From an uncultured Lachnospiraceae bacterium (GTDB taxonomy: Bacteria > Bacillota > Clostridia > Lachnospirales > Lachnospiraceae), in assembly GCA_900317825.1 (NCBI GenBank), contig ONIH01000012.1, forward strand, positions 1 through 62,211: 62,211 bases of DNA, written 5' to 3'. The position numbers and the translations under genes are program-made. This document shows positions 1 to 8,300 of the stretch, one piece after another (position 1 is the stretch's first letter; every line of letters starts with the position of its first letter). The notes below the pieces were generated by a model that saw only the letters and a program-made list of their open reading frames with translations, ran no database searches and had not been told where the DNA came from.

Positions 1-776
1 AAGCGGCGGCCTTCCTCGAATGCGTCGTCATTCTCGATAGGGATGATCTCATCGTATACCTTTGTATCCAGAACCTTCGGTACGAATCCTGCGCCGATTC
101 CCTGGATCTTATGAGGTCCTGCCTGTCCCTTTGAAAGAACCGGGCTTCCTGCAGGCTCTACTGCGATGATCTTCACATCCGGGTTCTTCTGCTTCAGATA
201 GTGGCCTACACCTGTAAGGGTTCCACCTGTTCCAACACCTGCGATGAAGAAGTCTACCTTTCCATCTGTCTGCTCCCAGATCTCAGGTCCTGTGGTCTTC
301 TCATGAGCAGTAGCGTTTGCCGGGTTATCGAACTGAGCAAGGATAACTGATCCAGGAATCTGCTCATGGAGCTCATTTGCCTTTGCAATGGCCCCCTTCA
401 TTCCCTTGGCTCCGTCTGTAAGTACGAGCTCTGCGCCGTATGCCTTGAGGAGATTTCTTCTCTCTACTGACATCGTCTCAGGAAGGGCAATGATGGCTTT
501 GTAGCCCTTTACTGCTGCTACTGCGGCAATTCCGATTCCTGTGTTTCCTGAGGTAGGCTCGATAAGTGTAGCGCCTGGCTTAAGGATTCCCTTTGCCTCT
601 GCGTCCTCGATCATTCCGAGTGCGATACGATCCTTTACTGAACCTGCCGGGTTAAAGAGCTCCAGCTTTGCAAAAAGTGTCACATCGTTTGCTCCGGCTG
701 CCTTTGCGTAACGGTCTGCCTTGAGGAGCGGTGTGTTTCCGATCAGCTCTAGTGTGTTGTTTACGTATTTACTCAT
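1..776 (-). CDS. cysK: Cysteine synthase A (O-acetylserine sulfhydrylase), 3' end cut by window
   Basis: Makes L-cysteine from O-acetylserine and sulfide; cytosolic PLP enzyme. The gene starts at the ATG on 774-776 (protein [19 protein letters not shown]) and runs off the left edge after about 258 codons of a usual ~305. Seen: the substrate loop SGNTGIG, the PLP lysine region [11 protein letters not shown], the phosphate-binding [12 protein letters not shown], and the EPAGSPVLS block. The ribosome site AAAGGA is weak and distant compared with that of the small ORF in its leader. A consensus promoter at 988-1016 gives a leader of about 200 nt with a translated-looking small ORF (851-922) and an inverted repeat (953-969), so expression is probably controlled by cysteine or sulfur status (inference). 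Confidence 0.95.
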   Translation of the reverse strand, partial: MSKYVNNTLELIGNTPLLKADRYAKAAGANDVTLFAKLELFNPAGSVKDRIALGMIEDAEAKGILKPGATLIEPTSGNTGIGIAAVAAVKGYKAIIALPETMSVERRNLLKAYGAELVLTDGAKGMKGAIAKANELHEQIPGSVILAQFDNPANATAHEKTTGPEIWEQTDGKVDFFIAGVGTGGTLTGVGHYLKQKNPDVKIIAVEPAGSPVLSKGQAGPHKIQGIGAGFVPKVLDTKVYDEIIPIENDDAFEEGRR

Positions 777-850
777 GTGGTGGTTTCCTTTCTTCTCTTT
801 ATTTAAAAAATATCGCTTTTTCTTTTTCCTTATAAAAATAAAATCCAGTC

Positions 851-922
851 TTATGCGGAGATCCGCATCCAGTCATTCCTCGCTTCGCTCCAACATCGTA
901 TGTCTCTCCAGATATGTTTCAT
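851..922 (-). CDS. Small upstream ORF (23 codons) in the cysK leader
   Basis: A 23-codon ORF in the cysK 5' leader: ATG at 920-922, TAA at 851-853. It has a perfect eight-base ribosome site AAAGGAGG (928-935) five bases before the ATG, stronger than that of cysK itself. The peptide starts [11 protein letters not shown], ends NDWMRISA, has three Trp and a single Cys at codon 10, and is basic. Its last codons and stop lie in a perfect 16-bp palindrome ATGCGGAGATCCGCAT (853-868), flanked by direct copies of ATCCAGTC (843-850 and 867-874). The layout fits a leader peptide whose translation affects RNA folding before cysK. No known family was recognised and the function is inference. Confidence 0.55.
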   Translation of the reverse strand: MKHIWRDIRCWSEARNDWMRISA

Positions 923-952
923 CAGAGCCTCCTTTAATAACTTCCCACAATT

Positions 953-969
953 CCTATCGGGTTAATAGG
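953..969 (-). promoter_or_regulatory. Inverted repeat, candidate sulfur-regulator operator for cysK
   Basis: CCTAT-N7-ATAGG, an inverted repeat with exact 5-bp arms, lies about 20 bp downstream of the cysK -10 box (988-993), around +15 to +30. On the coding strand it is followed by GAATTGTGG. The position suits repression by a dimeric protein. Rrf2-type regulators (CymR/IscR) commonly control cysK in Firmicutes, but assignment to that family is inference. Confidence 0.35.
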
Positions 970-987
970 TTTTCTTGTTATGGTTGT

Positions 988-1016
988 ATTATATTCATAT
1001 ATTTGCTGTTTGTCAA
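988..1016 (-). promoter_or_regulatory. cysK promoter
   Basis: On the minus strand TTGACA (1011-1016), a 17-bp spacer and TATAAT (988-993): a full consensus sigma-A promoter. The -35 box overlaps the stop codon of hydE (1013-1015), so cysK has its own promoter at the end of the preceding operon. Predicted transcript start is near 981. Confidence 0.85.
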
Positions 1017-2158
1017 GAGGATTTTTCAAAAAATCTATTGGATTTCTTCACATCTCCTCGATCAATTACGATGTGGTAGCCGGTGGTGGCGGCACGGCGG
1101 GCGATGCAGCTGCGGCAGGCGGAGGATAGCTCTCCGGTGCAGATCTTGTTCTCGTAGAGAGCGTAGAGCTTCCGGACGCCTGTCGGAGAGAGGTTCGGCA
1201 TCACTACATTTGCTCCTGCGGAGAGCCCGTACTCACGGCCTTTCGGATGAATGGTGCCAAGCGCCGTCGTTGCCGGGATCAGCGCATACGGAAACATCAG
1301 CCTGAGAATCGAAGTAAGCCTGAGAGTCATGGCGATCGAGCCGTTGCAGCAGTCCTTAAACGGCGTCGCATGATGCGTCAGGTACGGACCAATCCCTATC
1401 ATATCCGGTTCCAGCTCCTGCAGAAATCTCAGATCTTCGAGCAGATTCCCTGGCGTCTGCTTTAAGGAGCCGACCATGAATCCCGCTCCTATCTGATAGC
1501 CGATATCCTTCAGGTCATAGAGGCACTGCTTTCTGTGCTTTAGCGAAAGCTCTGCCGGATGAAGAATATGGTAATGCTCTTCAGATGCAGTCTCGTGCCT
1601 CAGCAGATACCTCTCGGCTCCGGCGTCGAAGTATTTCTGATAGGATTCCTTTGATTTTTCTCCGATGGAGAGCGTGATAGCGCAGTCCGGGTACTTTTCG
1701 TGTATGGATGAGACGATGTCACAGATCCTGTCATCCGTGTAATAAGGGTCTTCTCCGCCCTGCAGCACAAAAGTCCTGTAACCCAGGCCGTAGCCATCTT
1801 CTGCACATTTCAGTATATCTTCTTTCGAAAGGCGGTATCTCTTTATCTCCGTATCGTCTCTTCTGATGCCACAGTAATAACAGTTATTTTTACAATAGTT
1901 CGTGAATTCTATAAGGCCGCGGACATAGACGTCCGTGCCGTAGACCTGTCTCCTGACTTCATCTGCCGCTGTAAAAAGTGCTTCCTCATCATCTGTAAAG
2001 GCAAGCTCCAGCGGGAGACGGCCGGCAGGATGAGACGCTGCCTCCGGTGTATTCGGGAACAGGTCCTCATCTACTCCCGTAGGCATTTTTAAAAGCTGCA
2101 TCAGCTCATAGTCAGGAAGGTCGTGATCTGTCTTTAATTTTTTTATAAGATCTGTCAT
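1013..2158 (-). CDS. hydE: [FeFe]-hydrogenase H-cluster maturase, radical SAM HydE
   Basis: Radical SAM enzyme of the HydE family, which acts with HydG and HydF to build the diiron centre of [FeFe]-hydrogenase in the cytosol. The 381-aa length is normal. The radical SAM cysteine motif CKNNCYYCGIRR is at about residues 88-100, followed by VLQGGEDPYY and, near the C-terminus, the HydE-type GLSAGANVVMPNLSP. Further Cys residues near the C-terminus (CRSCIARR) could bind a second cluster as in some HydE. It is the last gene of a minus-strand operon with hisC, a COG2426 protein and the DUF6472 gene, one base from the latter. hydF and hydG are not in the window. Confidence 0.92.
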   Translation of the reverse strand: MTDLIKKLKTDHDLPDYELMQLLKMPTGVDEDLFPNTPEAASHPAGRLPLELAFTDDEEALFTAADEVRRQVYGTDVYVRGLIEFTNYCKNNCYYCGIRRDDTEIKRYRLSKEDILKCAEDGYGLGYRTFVLQGGEDPYYTDDRICDIVSSIHEKYPDCAITLSIGEKSKESYQKYFDAGAERYLLRHETASEEHYHILHPAELSLKHRKQCLYDLKDIGYQIGAGFMVGSLKQTPGNLLEDLRFLQELEPDMIGIGPYLTHHATPFKDCCNGSIAMTLRLTSILRLMFPYALIPATTALGTIHPKGREYGLSAGANVVMPNLSPTGVRKLYALYENKICTGELSSACRSCIARRAATTGYHIVIDRGDVKKSNRFFEKSS

Positions 2159-2159
2159 A

Positions 2160-2342
2160 TCAGAATGCCTGGTGTTTTACGACTTCATACTCGTCGTCTG
2201 ACTGGTAGTAGGGGCAGGATGGGTAGTGTCCACTGTAAAGCCGGACCATGTCATCCTCGTCCATATCTACCTCGCAGGTGTAGGCCTCTTCGTCCTCGTC
2301 GTAGACCAGGTTATTGCACGTGTCACATTGATTTCCGTTCAT
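2160..2342 (-). CDS. DUF6472-type small acidic Cys protein
   Basis: A 60-aa acidic protein of the DUF6472 type common in Lachnospiraceae (family recalled from the pattern, not searched). It begins MNGNQCDTCNNLVYDEDEE and has four Cys (CDTC, TCEVDMDEDD, SCPYY), enough for a small zinc or iron-sulfur site. It lies between a 60-aa membrane protein and hydE, 1 bp from hydE, so the two are almost certainly cotranscribed and probably translationally coupled. A role in hydrogenase maturation is inference from this tight linkage only. Confidence 0.75.
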   Translation of the reverse strand: MNGNQCDTCNNLVYDEDEEAYTCEVDMDEDDMVRLYSGHYPSCPYYQSDDEYEVVKHQAF

Positions 2343-2352
2343 ACTTCTCCTT

Positions 2353-2535
2353 CTATCTGAATATCAGATACCTGATCAGGCCACCCACTACACAGGCTGC
2401 CACTATGGCGATTATCATGATAAATACCTGGTACTTCGCCCTGGCCTTTCCCCATGAAGTATGCATGACCCCCAGGTATATAAGTACACCGCCTATCAGG
2501 CAGATAAAACTCGTAATGACTCCACTCCAGTCCAT
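2353..2535 (-). CDS. Small two-helix membrane protein, unknown function
   Basis: A 60-aa protein with two hydrophobic segments (about residues 7-24 and 37-57) separated by a short basic loop (SWGKARAKYQ). No family was recognised. It sits 10 bp after the COG2426 gene and 10 bp before the DUF6472 gene in the same operon and starts after an AGGAGG-like site, so it is probably a real gene. Confidence 0.6.
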   Translation of the reverse strand: MDWSGVITSFICLIGGVLIYLGVMHTSWGKARAKYQVFIMIIAIVAACVVGGLIRYLIFR

Positions 2536-2545
2536 TCAGACCTCC

Positions 2546-3043
2546 TTATGCTCCTATGGCTCCGAGCAGCCCATAGCTTAACGACGCCACTATGACTGTC
2601 GCAATGGCAACTCCTAAGAGCTCAGCCAGTACAGCCTTTTTTACATCCATATCGAGAAGCGCTCCAATAAGGCTTCCAGTCCAGGCACCGGTTCCCGGAA
2701 GCGGGATACCTACGAAAAGCATCAGTGCCACAAATTCCCCGTTTTTTAGCTTCCCGCTCCGCTTTGCCGCATGGCGTTCCACCCAGTCTGCTATGCCATG
2801 GAGTTTAGTACCTTTCATCCAGTGAAGAATTTTCTTGATGAAGAGCAGTATGAATGGGATCGGCAGGATATTGCCGATGACGCAGAGCGGGACTGCGTGA
2901 ATGATCGGGACTTTTAGAAGCGCCGCGGCAATAAGGCCTCCGCGGCACTCAAGTATCGGAAAAAGCGATACGATAAAAACTGCCAGTTCCTTTGAAATGT
3001 ATCTGCCGAGCGTACCCGCGAACCAGTTTACAAATGCGTTCAA
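2546..3043 (-). CDS. COG2426 / Sm_multidrug_ex family membrane protein
   Basis: A 165-aa integral membrane protein matching the 'putative small multidrug export' family (PF06695, COG2426): early LFPILECRGGLIAA, a central basic loop, then LFVGIPLPGTGAWTGSLIGALL, the family's most conserved block. About four membrane segments. Despite the family name, the substrate is unknown. Its start overlaps the end of hisC by 4 bp, so the two are probably translationally coupled. Confidence 0.85.
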   Translation of the reverse strand: MNAFVNWFAGTLGRYISKELAVFIVSLFPILECRGGLIAAALLKVPIIHAVPLCVIGNILPIPFILLFIKKILHWMKGTKLHGIADWVERHAAKRSGKLKNGEFVALMLFVGIPLPGTGAWTGSLIGALLDMDVKKAVLAELLGVAIATVIVASLSYGLLGAIGA

Positions 3044-4107
3044 TCTCTGCCCTCCAGATATTTTTTCAGGAAATCGAAGAGAGCATTCATCTGCTCCTTC
3101 GTTCCGATAGTAACTCTCAGGTGGTCGTGAACCCGCTCCCCGTCGAAGTGACGCACGAAGATATTATTCTCTCTTAACGCCTTAAAAATATCTTCTGCCG
3201 CGACCTTCGGATGATGTACGAAGAGGAAATTACTCTTAGAGTCAGGAAAATCAAAGCCCAGCTCCGTGAACTTTTTCTTTGCTCTCTCACGCTCATTTAT
3301 GATGGCAAGACAGCGCATCTTGAAATAGTCAGGATCTGAAAGTGCCGCAGATCCAACCTTCTGTGTCAGCGCATCCATCGTATATGAGTTAAACGAATAC
3401 TTCACGTCATTTAAGTATCTGATCAGCTTCTTCGAACCGAAAGCAAATCCTATACGGCTTCCGGCCAGAGCTCTCGACTTTGAAAAAGTCTGTGTCACCA
3501 GCAGGTTATCGTATTTTTCTATCAGAGGAAGAACTGACTTCGCCCCGAAATCCACATAAGCCTCGTCTATAATAACGACGCACTGCGGGTTTGAACGGAT
3601 TATCTTCTCCAGCGCATCGACACCGGCGTCAAGTCCTGTAGGCGCATTCGGATTTGGGATAACTATGCCGCCTGCCGTTCCTTTGCAGAACCCGTCTATG
3701 TCTATAGAAAAATCAGGCATCAGCGGTACTGTATCAAACGGGATCCTGAACTCGTCAGCCCAGACATCATAAAATGAGTAGGTCACGTCCGGGAAAAGTA
3801 TTTTTTCTCCTGAGGTGAAGAAAGTCAGAAAGCTCATCGCAAGAACATCGTCAGAGCCCACTCCGACAAAGATCTGGTCTGCCGGGACTCCGTAAGTGTC
3901 TGAAAGCGCACACACAAGGCCTGCTGCTGCAGGATCCGGATATTTTCTCAGCACTTCATAGTCGAAGCCAGCTATCGCCTTCTGCACCGCAGGTGCCGGC
4001 GGATACGGATTCTCGTTCGTATTCAGCTTTATCACATCTGCGTTCTTAGGCTGTTCACCCGGCGTATACGGTGTGACTTTGTGGACTTTTTCTTCCCAGG
4101 TACTCAT
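3040..4107 (-). CDS. hisC: Histidinol-phosphate aminotransferase
   Basis: PLP-dependent class I/II aminotransferase of the HisC type, converting imidazole-acetol phosphate plus glutamate to histidinol phosphate. 355 aa, normal for the family. Visible: LNTNENPYPPAP near the N-terminus, IPNPNAPTG, the VIIDEAYVDFG strand, and the PLP lysine in TFSKSRALAGSRIGFAFG (about residue 210). It starts directly after the stop of the L,D-transpeptidase gene and overlaps the next gene by 4 bp. No other his genes are nearby; a broader role with aromatic keto acids is possible. Confidence 0.93.
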   Translation of the reverse strand: MSTWEEKVHKVTPYTPGEQPKNADVIKLNTNENPYPPAPAVQKAIAGFDYEVLRKYPDPAAAGLVCALSDTYGVPADQIFVGVGSDDVLAMSFLTFFTSGEKILFPDVTYSFYDVWADEFRIPFDTVPLMPDFSIDIDGFCKGTAGGIVIPNPNAPTGLDAGVDALEKIIRSNPQCVVIIDEAYVDFGAKSVLPLIEKYDNLLVTQTFSKSRALAGSRIGFAFGSKKLIRYLNDVKYSFNSYTMDALTQKVGSAALSDPDYFKMRCLAIINERERAKKKFTELGFDFPDSKSNFLFVHHPKVAAEDIFKALRENNIFVRHFDGERVHDHLRVTIGTKEQMNALFDFLKKYLEGRD

Positions 4108-5571
4108 TTAATTATCTCCTTTGTATTTCCAACCAGTCTCTGCTTTTTCTCTTGCCTTATCTGTCTCTTGCTGATCATAGACTATGACCGGAAAGCCGGT
4201 CTCTACGTACTTGTACAGCTTCTTTGCCATCTCAGGCGGCATGTTCACACAGCCATGCGATCCGGCAGTCTTGTAGATCTCACCACCGAACCTGCCATGA
4301 CGCCACGGAGCATCGTGGAAACCGATATTGCCATTAAATGGCATCCACCATGAAACCGGTGAAGCATAACCCTGCCCCTTCAGAGTGGCGTCCTTTGTCT
4401 TATATGTGATCCGGTAAGTACCTGTAGGTGTCCGCCTGTCAGGGACATCCTTTCCAGTCACGACATCAGAATCGAGCACTTTTTTACCGTTTATCACGAG
4501 GAACATATGCTGGGTGGCGATGTTCACCTCGGCGTAGCTGTTTCCGTAATCGTGCGCATAGTCGCCGTGATTTGCAGCTTTGTAATGGTACACAGGCTCT
4601 CTGGTCACGTCCTTACCGGCCTTCAGGTCAGCCTTTATCTGGTCACGCTCTCCGGCATAGTTTATCCACCAGCCGTAGTTTCCTCCCTTTACTGTCGCTG
4701 TCTTACCATACTGTGTCTTCAGTTTTCTCGGAAGACCCATGGTATTGTACTTATAGCCGAGAGTCATCTGGGCGTATTTATAAATGGCATCATCGTCAAA
4801 AGTGACTTTTCCGTTCTTGTCGACCTTGAGCCATTTGACCTGGTCTTCTTTAGCGACCTTCACTTTTCCCTTGTCGCCCATATCATATGTGATATCGACC
4901 TTCAGGTATTTATTCAGGTTCTTTACTGTCTTTTTGAGCTGTGCATTGTCGCTTTTTATCTCAGGCTCGATGTAGTCTCCGCTCTCCCTTAAATCAAGCG
5001 TCTCATCGAGTGAAGTCAGCGCCTTTTCGATGCTTTTTATCAGGGCATCACGGTCTATCTCTGTCCCGTAGATCTCCTTTTTGACCTTAGCACCTTCATC
5101 GGTTATCTCATATGTAGCGTTTTCAGACTTCACAGGCTCTGAAGTAACAGCAGAAAGTCCGTCTACAGCACTCTCGAGCGCAGCCTTGTCAAAATTCGCA
5201 GACATGGACGGAACCTCGACGTCAGTATTCTTTCTGAAGAAAGCTTCAGGCCAGGAGCCGACCTTCTGTGAGTCAAGGATCTTCTGCGCAGCGGCCTTTG
5301 CCGAGCTGTCATCAAGGGACAGGGAAACGTCCTTTCCGTACAGCACGTCGTCTGTGTTATCGCCTTTTATGTCAAGCGAATAAGACGATGATGAGTCCTT
5401 TAAGATGTCGACTATGCCATCCAGGTCTTTACCGTCTGCCTTCTCGCCTGCTATACGGCTTCCCGGCATCACATGGCTCGTGTAATAGAAGGCCGTGCCG
5501 GCATATATGGCTGCTATCGCTGTGACCACGAGAACCGTGATCAGTAAACCCTTGTGCTTCATTTTTTTCAT
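4108..5571 (-). CDS. L,D-transpeptidase (YkuD) with peptidoglycan-binding-like repeats
   Basis: Membrane-anchored enzyme forming 3-3 crosslinks in peptidoglycan or attaching proteins to it. 487 aa: a short cytoplasmic N-terminus, one membrane segment (about 7-28), an extracellular region of about 300 residues resembling the paired PG_binding_4 domains, then a YkuD domain from about residue 340 with the catalytic motif SHGCVNMPP and the upstream IGFHDAPW. First gene of a six-gene operon; a promoter TTGAAA-N17-TAGTAT is visible at 5597-5625. Linkage to hisC and hydE is not explained by function. Confidence 0.92.
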   Translation of the reverse strand: MKKMKHKGLLITVLVVTAIAAIYAGTAFYYTSHVMPGSRIAGEKADGKDLDGIVDILKDSSSSYSLDIKGDNTDDVLYGKDVSLSLDDSSAKAAAQKILDSQKVGSWPEAFFRKNTDVEVPSMSANFDKAALESAVDGLSAVTSEPVKSENATYEITDEGAKVKKEIYGTEIDRDALIKSIEKALTSLDETLDLRESGDYIEPEIKSDNAQLKKTVKNLNKYLKVDITYDMGDKGKVKVAKEDQVKWLKVDKNGKVTFDDDAIYKYAQMTLGYKYNTMGLPRKLKTQYGKTATVKGGNYGWWINYAGERDQIKADLKAGKDVTREPVYHYKAANHGDYAHDYGNSYAEVNIATQHMFLVINGKKVLDSDVVTGKDVPDRRTPTGTYRITYKTKDATLKGQGYASPVSWWMPFNGNIGFHDAPWRHGRFGGEIYKTAGSHGCVNMPPEMAKKLYKYVETGFPVIVYDQQETDKAREKAETGWKYKGDN

Positions 5572-5596
5572 CCTTTACAGTGTTCAGTCAAAGCAT

Positions 5597-5625
5597 ATAC
5601 TACATCAATCGACTGCTTTTTTCAA
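5597..5625 (-). promoter_or_regulatory. Promoter of the L,D-transpeptidase to hydE operon
   Basis: On the minus strand TTGAAA (5620-5625), 17-bp spacer, TAGTAT (5597-5602), about 26 bp before the ATG. A fair sigma-A match at the head of the six-gene operon. Confidence 0.6.
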
Positions 5626-5693
5626 TGGACCCGTTTACAAACAGGGGCTTTTGTAACTTCTAAAAGGTACTTTTTTATCGTACAATAGAATTT

Positions 5694-6350
5694 ATGGGAA
5701 AATCAGTTCAAGAATTTTTATTAAAAAGAAAAAAACGCATTCTGCTACTTCTGTATATCTTCATCTACCTGGTCTTTTTTCACCTGATAGAGCATGTCTG
5801 GATAGCCGGACACTACCATGTGCTCGACACTCCGCTGGACCATGCGCTTCCCTTTATCCCGGTCTTTGTCGTGCCATACTACTTCTGGTTTGCTTATCAT
5901 GTCTGGGCGATGCTGCCTCCGTTTATCGACGATAATCCATGCGAGTACTACAGGACAGCTCTCACGCTTTTTTCAGGCATGACAGTTTTTATAATAGTAT
6001 CCATCATATTCCCGAATATGCAGACGCTTCGTCCATCTCACCTCGGAAACGACATTTTTTCAAAAATGATCGGTGCCATCTACGCCGCCGACACACCGAC
6101 AAATATCATGCCATCGATCCACGTGTACAACGCTCTCGTCGCAAATACCGCTATCCATCGCCGTGCAAAGCGTTTTCACCGCAGATGGGAGTCGGTGCTG
6201 TCTGTTTTCTGCTGCGTCATGATTATCCTCGCCACAGTCTTTATCAAACAGCACACCCTCTACGATCTGCTCGGCGCCGCTGCCATGTACGTCGTATTCT
6301 ACATAGTCTGCTTTAAAAAATTCCGGCTGCCGAAGTTCCTCGCTGAATGA
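5694..6350 (+). CDS. PAP2-family membrane phosphatase-like protein
   Basis: A 218-aa polytopic membrane protein with about six hydrophobic segments. The PAP2 active-site pieces are recognisable: PSIHVYNAL (motif 2, PSxH) near residue 141 and VFIKQHTLYDLLGA (motif 3, H and D) near 185, with a possible motif 1 around TLRPSHLG. Family members remove phosphate from lipid phosphates such as undecaprenyl or phosphatidyl phosphates; the substrate here is unknown. No ribosome site precedes the ATG, and a TACAAT -10-like box ends 7 bp before it, so the mRNA may be leaderless. Its stop abuts that of convergent nadE (TGATCA). Confidence 0.8.
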   Translation: MGKSVQEFLLKRKKRILLLLYIFIYLVFFHLIEHVWIAGHYHVLDTPLDHALPFIPVFVVPYYFWFAYHVWAMLPPFIDDNPCEYYRTALTLFSGMTVFIIVSIIFPNMQTLRPSHLGNDIFSKMIGAIYAADTPTNIMPSIHVYNALVANTAIHRRAKRFHRRWESVLSVFCCVMIILATVFIKQHTLYDLLGAAAMYVVFYIVCFKKFRLPKFLAE

Positions 6351-8282
6351 TCAGAGGTTCTCGACAGCATCAAGCCAGAGACGAGCTGAAGCATCGGACG
6401 GCATTCTAAGGTCTCCGCGCGGCGATAGAGCCACAGTTCCGACCTTCGGGCCGTCCGGAATGGCACTTCTCTTGAACTGCTGTGAGAAGAACCGGCGATA
6501 GAAGACTTTCAGCCATTTTTTTATAGTATCAGTATCATAGGCTTCCTCTGAAGTCCCTGTCTTAAACGCTGCTTTTGCCAGCAGATATATCTTCTCAGGC
6601 GTATACCCGAATCTCAGCACATAGTATAGGAAAAAGTCATGAAGCTCATAAGGCCCCACCAGATCCTCGGTCTTCTGGGCTATCTGTCCGTTTTCTTCAG
6701 GCGGAAGAAGCTCAGGAGACACCGGAGTATCGAGCACATCGAGAAGCACTTTTCTCAGATTCTCATCGTCTTTTCCATAGAAATCCGCATAGAAACGCAC
6801 CAGATGGCGCACGAGCGTCTTAGGCACAGAACAGTTCACCGCGTACATCGACATATGGTCACCGTTATAGGTAGCCCAACCTAGTGCCAGCTCCGACAGG
6901 TCACCGGTTCCTATCACAAGCCCGCCTTCTTTATTCGCTATATCCATGAGGATCTGCGTGCGCTCCCTGGCCTGTGAATTCTCATAAGTCACATCGTGCA
7001 CAGCCTCATCCTGTCCTATATCAGAAAAATGCTGCCTCACCGCGGCAGAAATATTTATCTCACGGAAAGTGACTCCTAAAGTCTGTATCATCGTGACTGC
7101 ATTTTCATAGGTCCTGTCTGTCGTGCCGAATCCCGGCATCGTGACTCCGATGATACCCTTCCTGTCCAGTCCCAGGATATCAAAAGCCCTTACCGTAACT
7201 AAAAGCGCAAGTGTCGAATCCAGGCCTCCCGAGATGCCGATAACAGCAGTCTTTGAATGTGTATGCTCCAGGCGCTTTCTGAGTCCATAGGCCTGAATAT
7301 CCAGGATCTCCTCGCAACGCTCCCTCAGATGCTCCCTGCCAGAAGGCACAAACGGATGCGGGTCGATTGGCCTGGTAAGTTCTATCCTCTTCGGAGAAAG
7401 CCTGAACGGGACCCTCTCATAGTCGTCATCATCCAGCTCAAAGGTCGTCATCTGATCCCGTCTCTTGAGTGACTCGGTATAATCGATCTCAGTTATCGTC
7501 ATCTGTCCTTTGAATGGCTTAGTCTCTGCGAGGATTCTGCCGTTCTCAGCTATGATGCCTCCGCCAGGATAGACCACATCCTGTGTCGACTCGCCGATCC
7601 CGGCGTTCGAATAGATGTAACTGACGTAGCACTTAGCCGACTGCATCGAGACCAGCTGTCTCCTGTAGGCTGCCTTTCCCGTCAGCTCATCTGAAGCCGA
7701 CAGGTTTACGATGACAGTAGCTCCCGCCATAGCTGCCCTTGTCGACGGGCTGTCCGGAACCCAGAGATCCTCACAGAGTTCCGCAGCTATCTCTACTCCC
7801 GGAATGCTCTCACACGAAAAAATAAGTTCCGCTCCTATAGGTATATCACCATTCGGATAGCTGATACTCTCAGCGTATTCAGGTCCTGCTTCGAAATACC
7901 TGGCTTCGTAGAATTCGCTGTAGTCCGGCAGATGTGTCTTCGGCACAAATCCCAGCACTTTGCCATGAGATATGGCTGCAGCGACATTTCTCAGATGGCC
8001 CTTGTAATAAAGCGGCATCCCGACAAAAATGATAGCATCCAGCACCTTCGTATTCTCAGCTATGGTCCTTAGCGCCTGCAGAGCTTCTCCTAAAAGCGTG
8101 TCCTGGAAAAACAGCTCTCCACAGGTATAGCCTGTGATACAGAGCTCTGGAAAAACTATGATCTGCGCACCAGCATCAGCAGCCTTGAATGACCAGTCTA
8201 TGATGCTTTTCGCATTTGCCTTTGTATCAGCTACGGTAGTTTCCGGTGTAACTGCCGCCACCCTTATGTATCCGTGTGACAT
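6351..8282 (-). CDS. nadE: Glutamine-dependent NAD+ synthetase
   Basis: Two-domain enzyme of 643 aa: an N-terminal nitrilase-type glutaminase (Glu in VFPELCITGYTCG; Lys in VPKTHLPDYSEFYE; Cys in AAELCEDLWVPDSP) that supplies ammonia through an internal tunnel, and a C-terminal synthetase with the ATP-pyrophosphatase P-loop ISGGLDSTLAL. It makes NAD+ from deamido-NAD+, the last step of NAD synthesis. AGGAGG ends 4 bases before the ATG. It lies 18 bp downstream of hslO and is probably cotranscribed with it. Convergent with the PAP2 gene, stop against stop. Confidence 0.95.
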   Translation of the reverse strand: MSHGYIRVAAVTPETTVADTKANAKSIIDWSFKAADAGAQIIVFPELCITGYTCGELFFQDTLLGEALQALRTIAENTKVLDAIIFVGMPLYYKGHLRNVAAAISHGKVLGFVPKTHLPDYSEFYEARYFEAGPEYAESISYPNGDIPIGAELIFSCESIPGVEIAAELCEDLWVPDSPSTRAAMAGATVIVNLSASDELTGKAAYRRQLVSMQSAKCYVSYIYSNAGIGESTQDVVYPGGGIIAENGRILAETKPFKGQMTITEIDYTESLKRRDQMTTFELDDDDYERVPFRLSPKRIELTRPIDPHPFVPSGREHLRERCEEILDIQAYGLRKRLEHTHSKTAVIGISGGLDSTLALLVTVRAFDILGLDRKGIIGVTMPGFGTTDRTYENAVTMIQTLGVTFREINISAAVRQHFSDIGQDEAVHDVTYENSQARERTQILMDIANKEGGLVIGTGDLSELALGWATYNGDHMSMYAVNCSVPKTLVRHLVRFYADFYGKDDENLRKVLLDVLDTPVSPELLPPEENGQIAQKTEDLVGPYELHDFFLYYVLRFGYTPEKIYLLAKAAFKTGTSEEAYDTDTIKKWLKVFYRRFFSQQFKRSAIPDGPKVGTVALSPRGDLRMPSDASARLWLDAVENL

Positions 8283-8300
8283 ATATCCTCCTAAAAACCG

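Noticed and set aside
776-1012. T-box or SAM riboswitch in the cysK leader
   Set aside because: No T-box sequence, no specifier-loop layout and no S-box core are visible; the leader instead holds a small ORF and inverted repeats.
721-1305. Plus-strand ORF of 194 codons across cysK start and hydE end
   Set aside because: It is antisense to cysK, the leader and hydE, with low-complexity composition and no ribosome site.
4428-5525. Several plus-strand ORFs inside the L,D-transpeptidase gene
   Set aside because: Shadows of a clear YkuD gene; no ribosome sites or recognisable domains.
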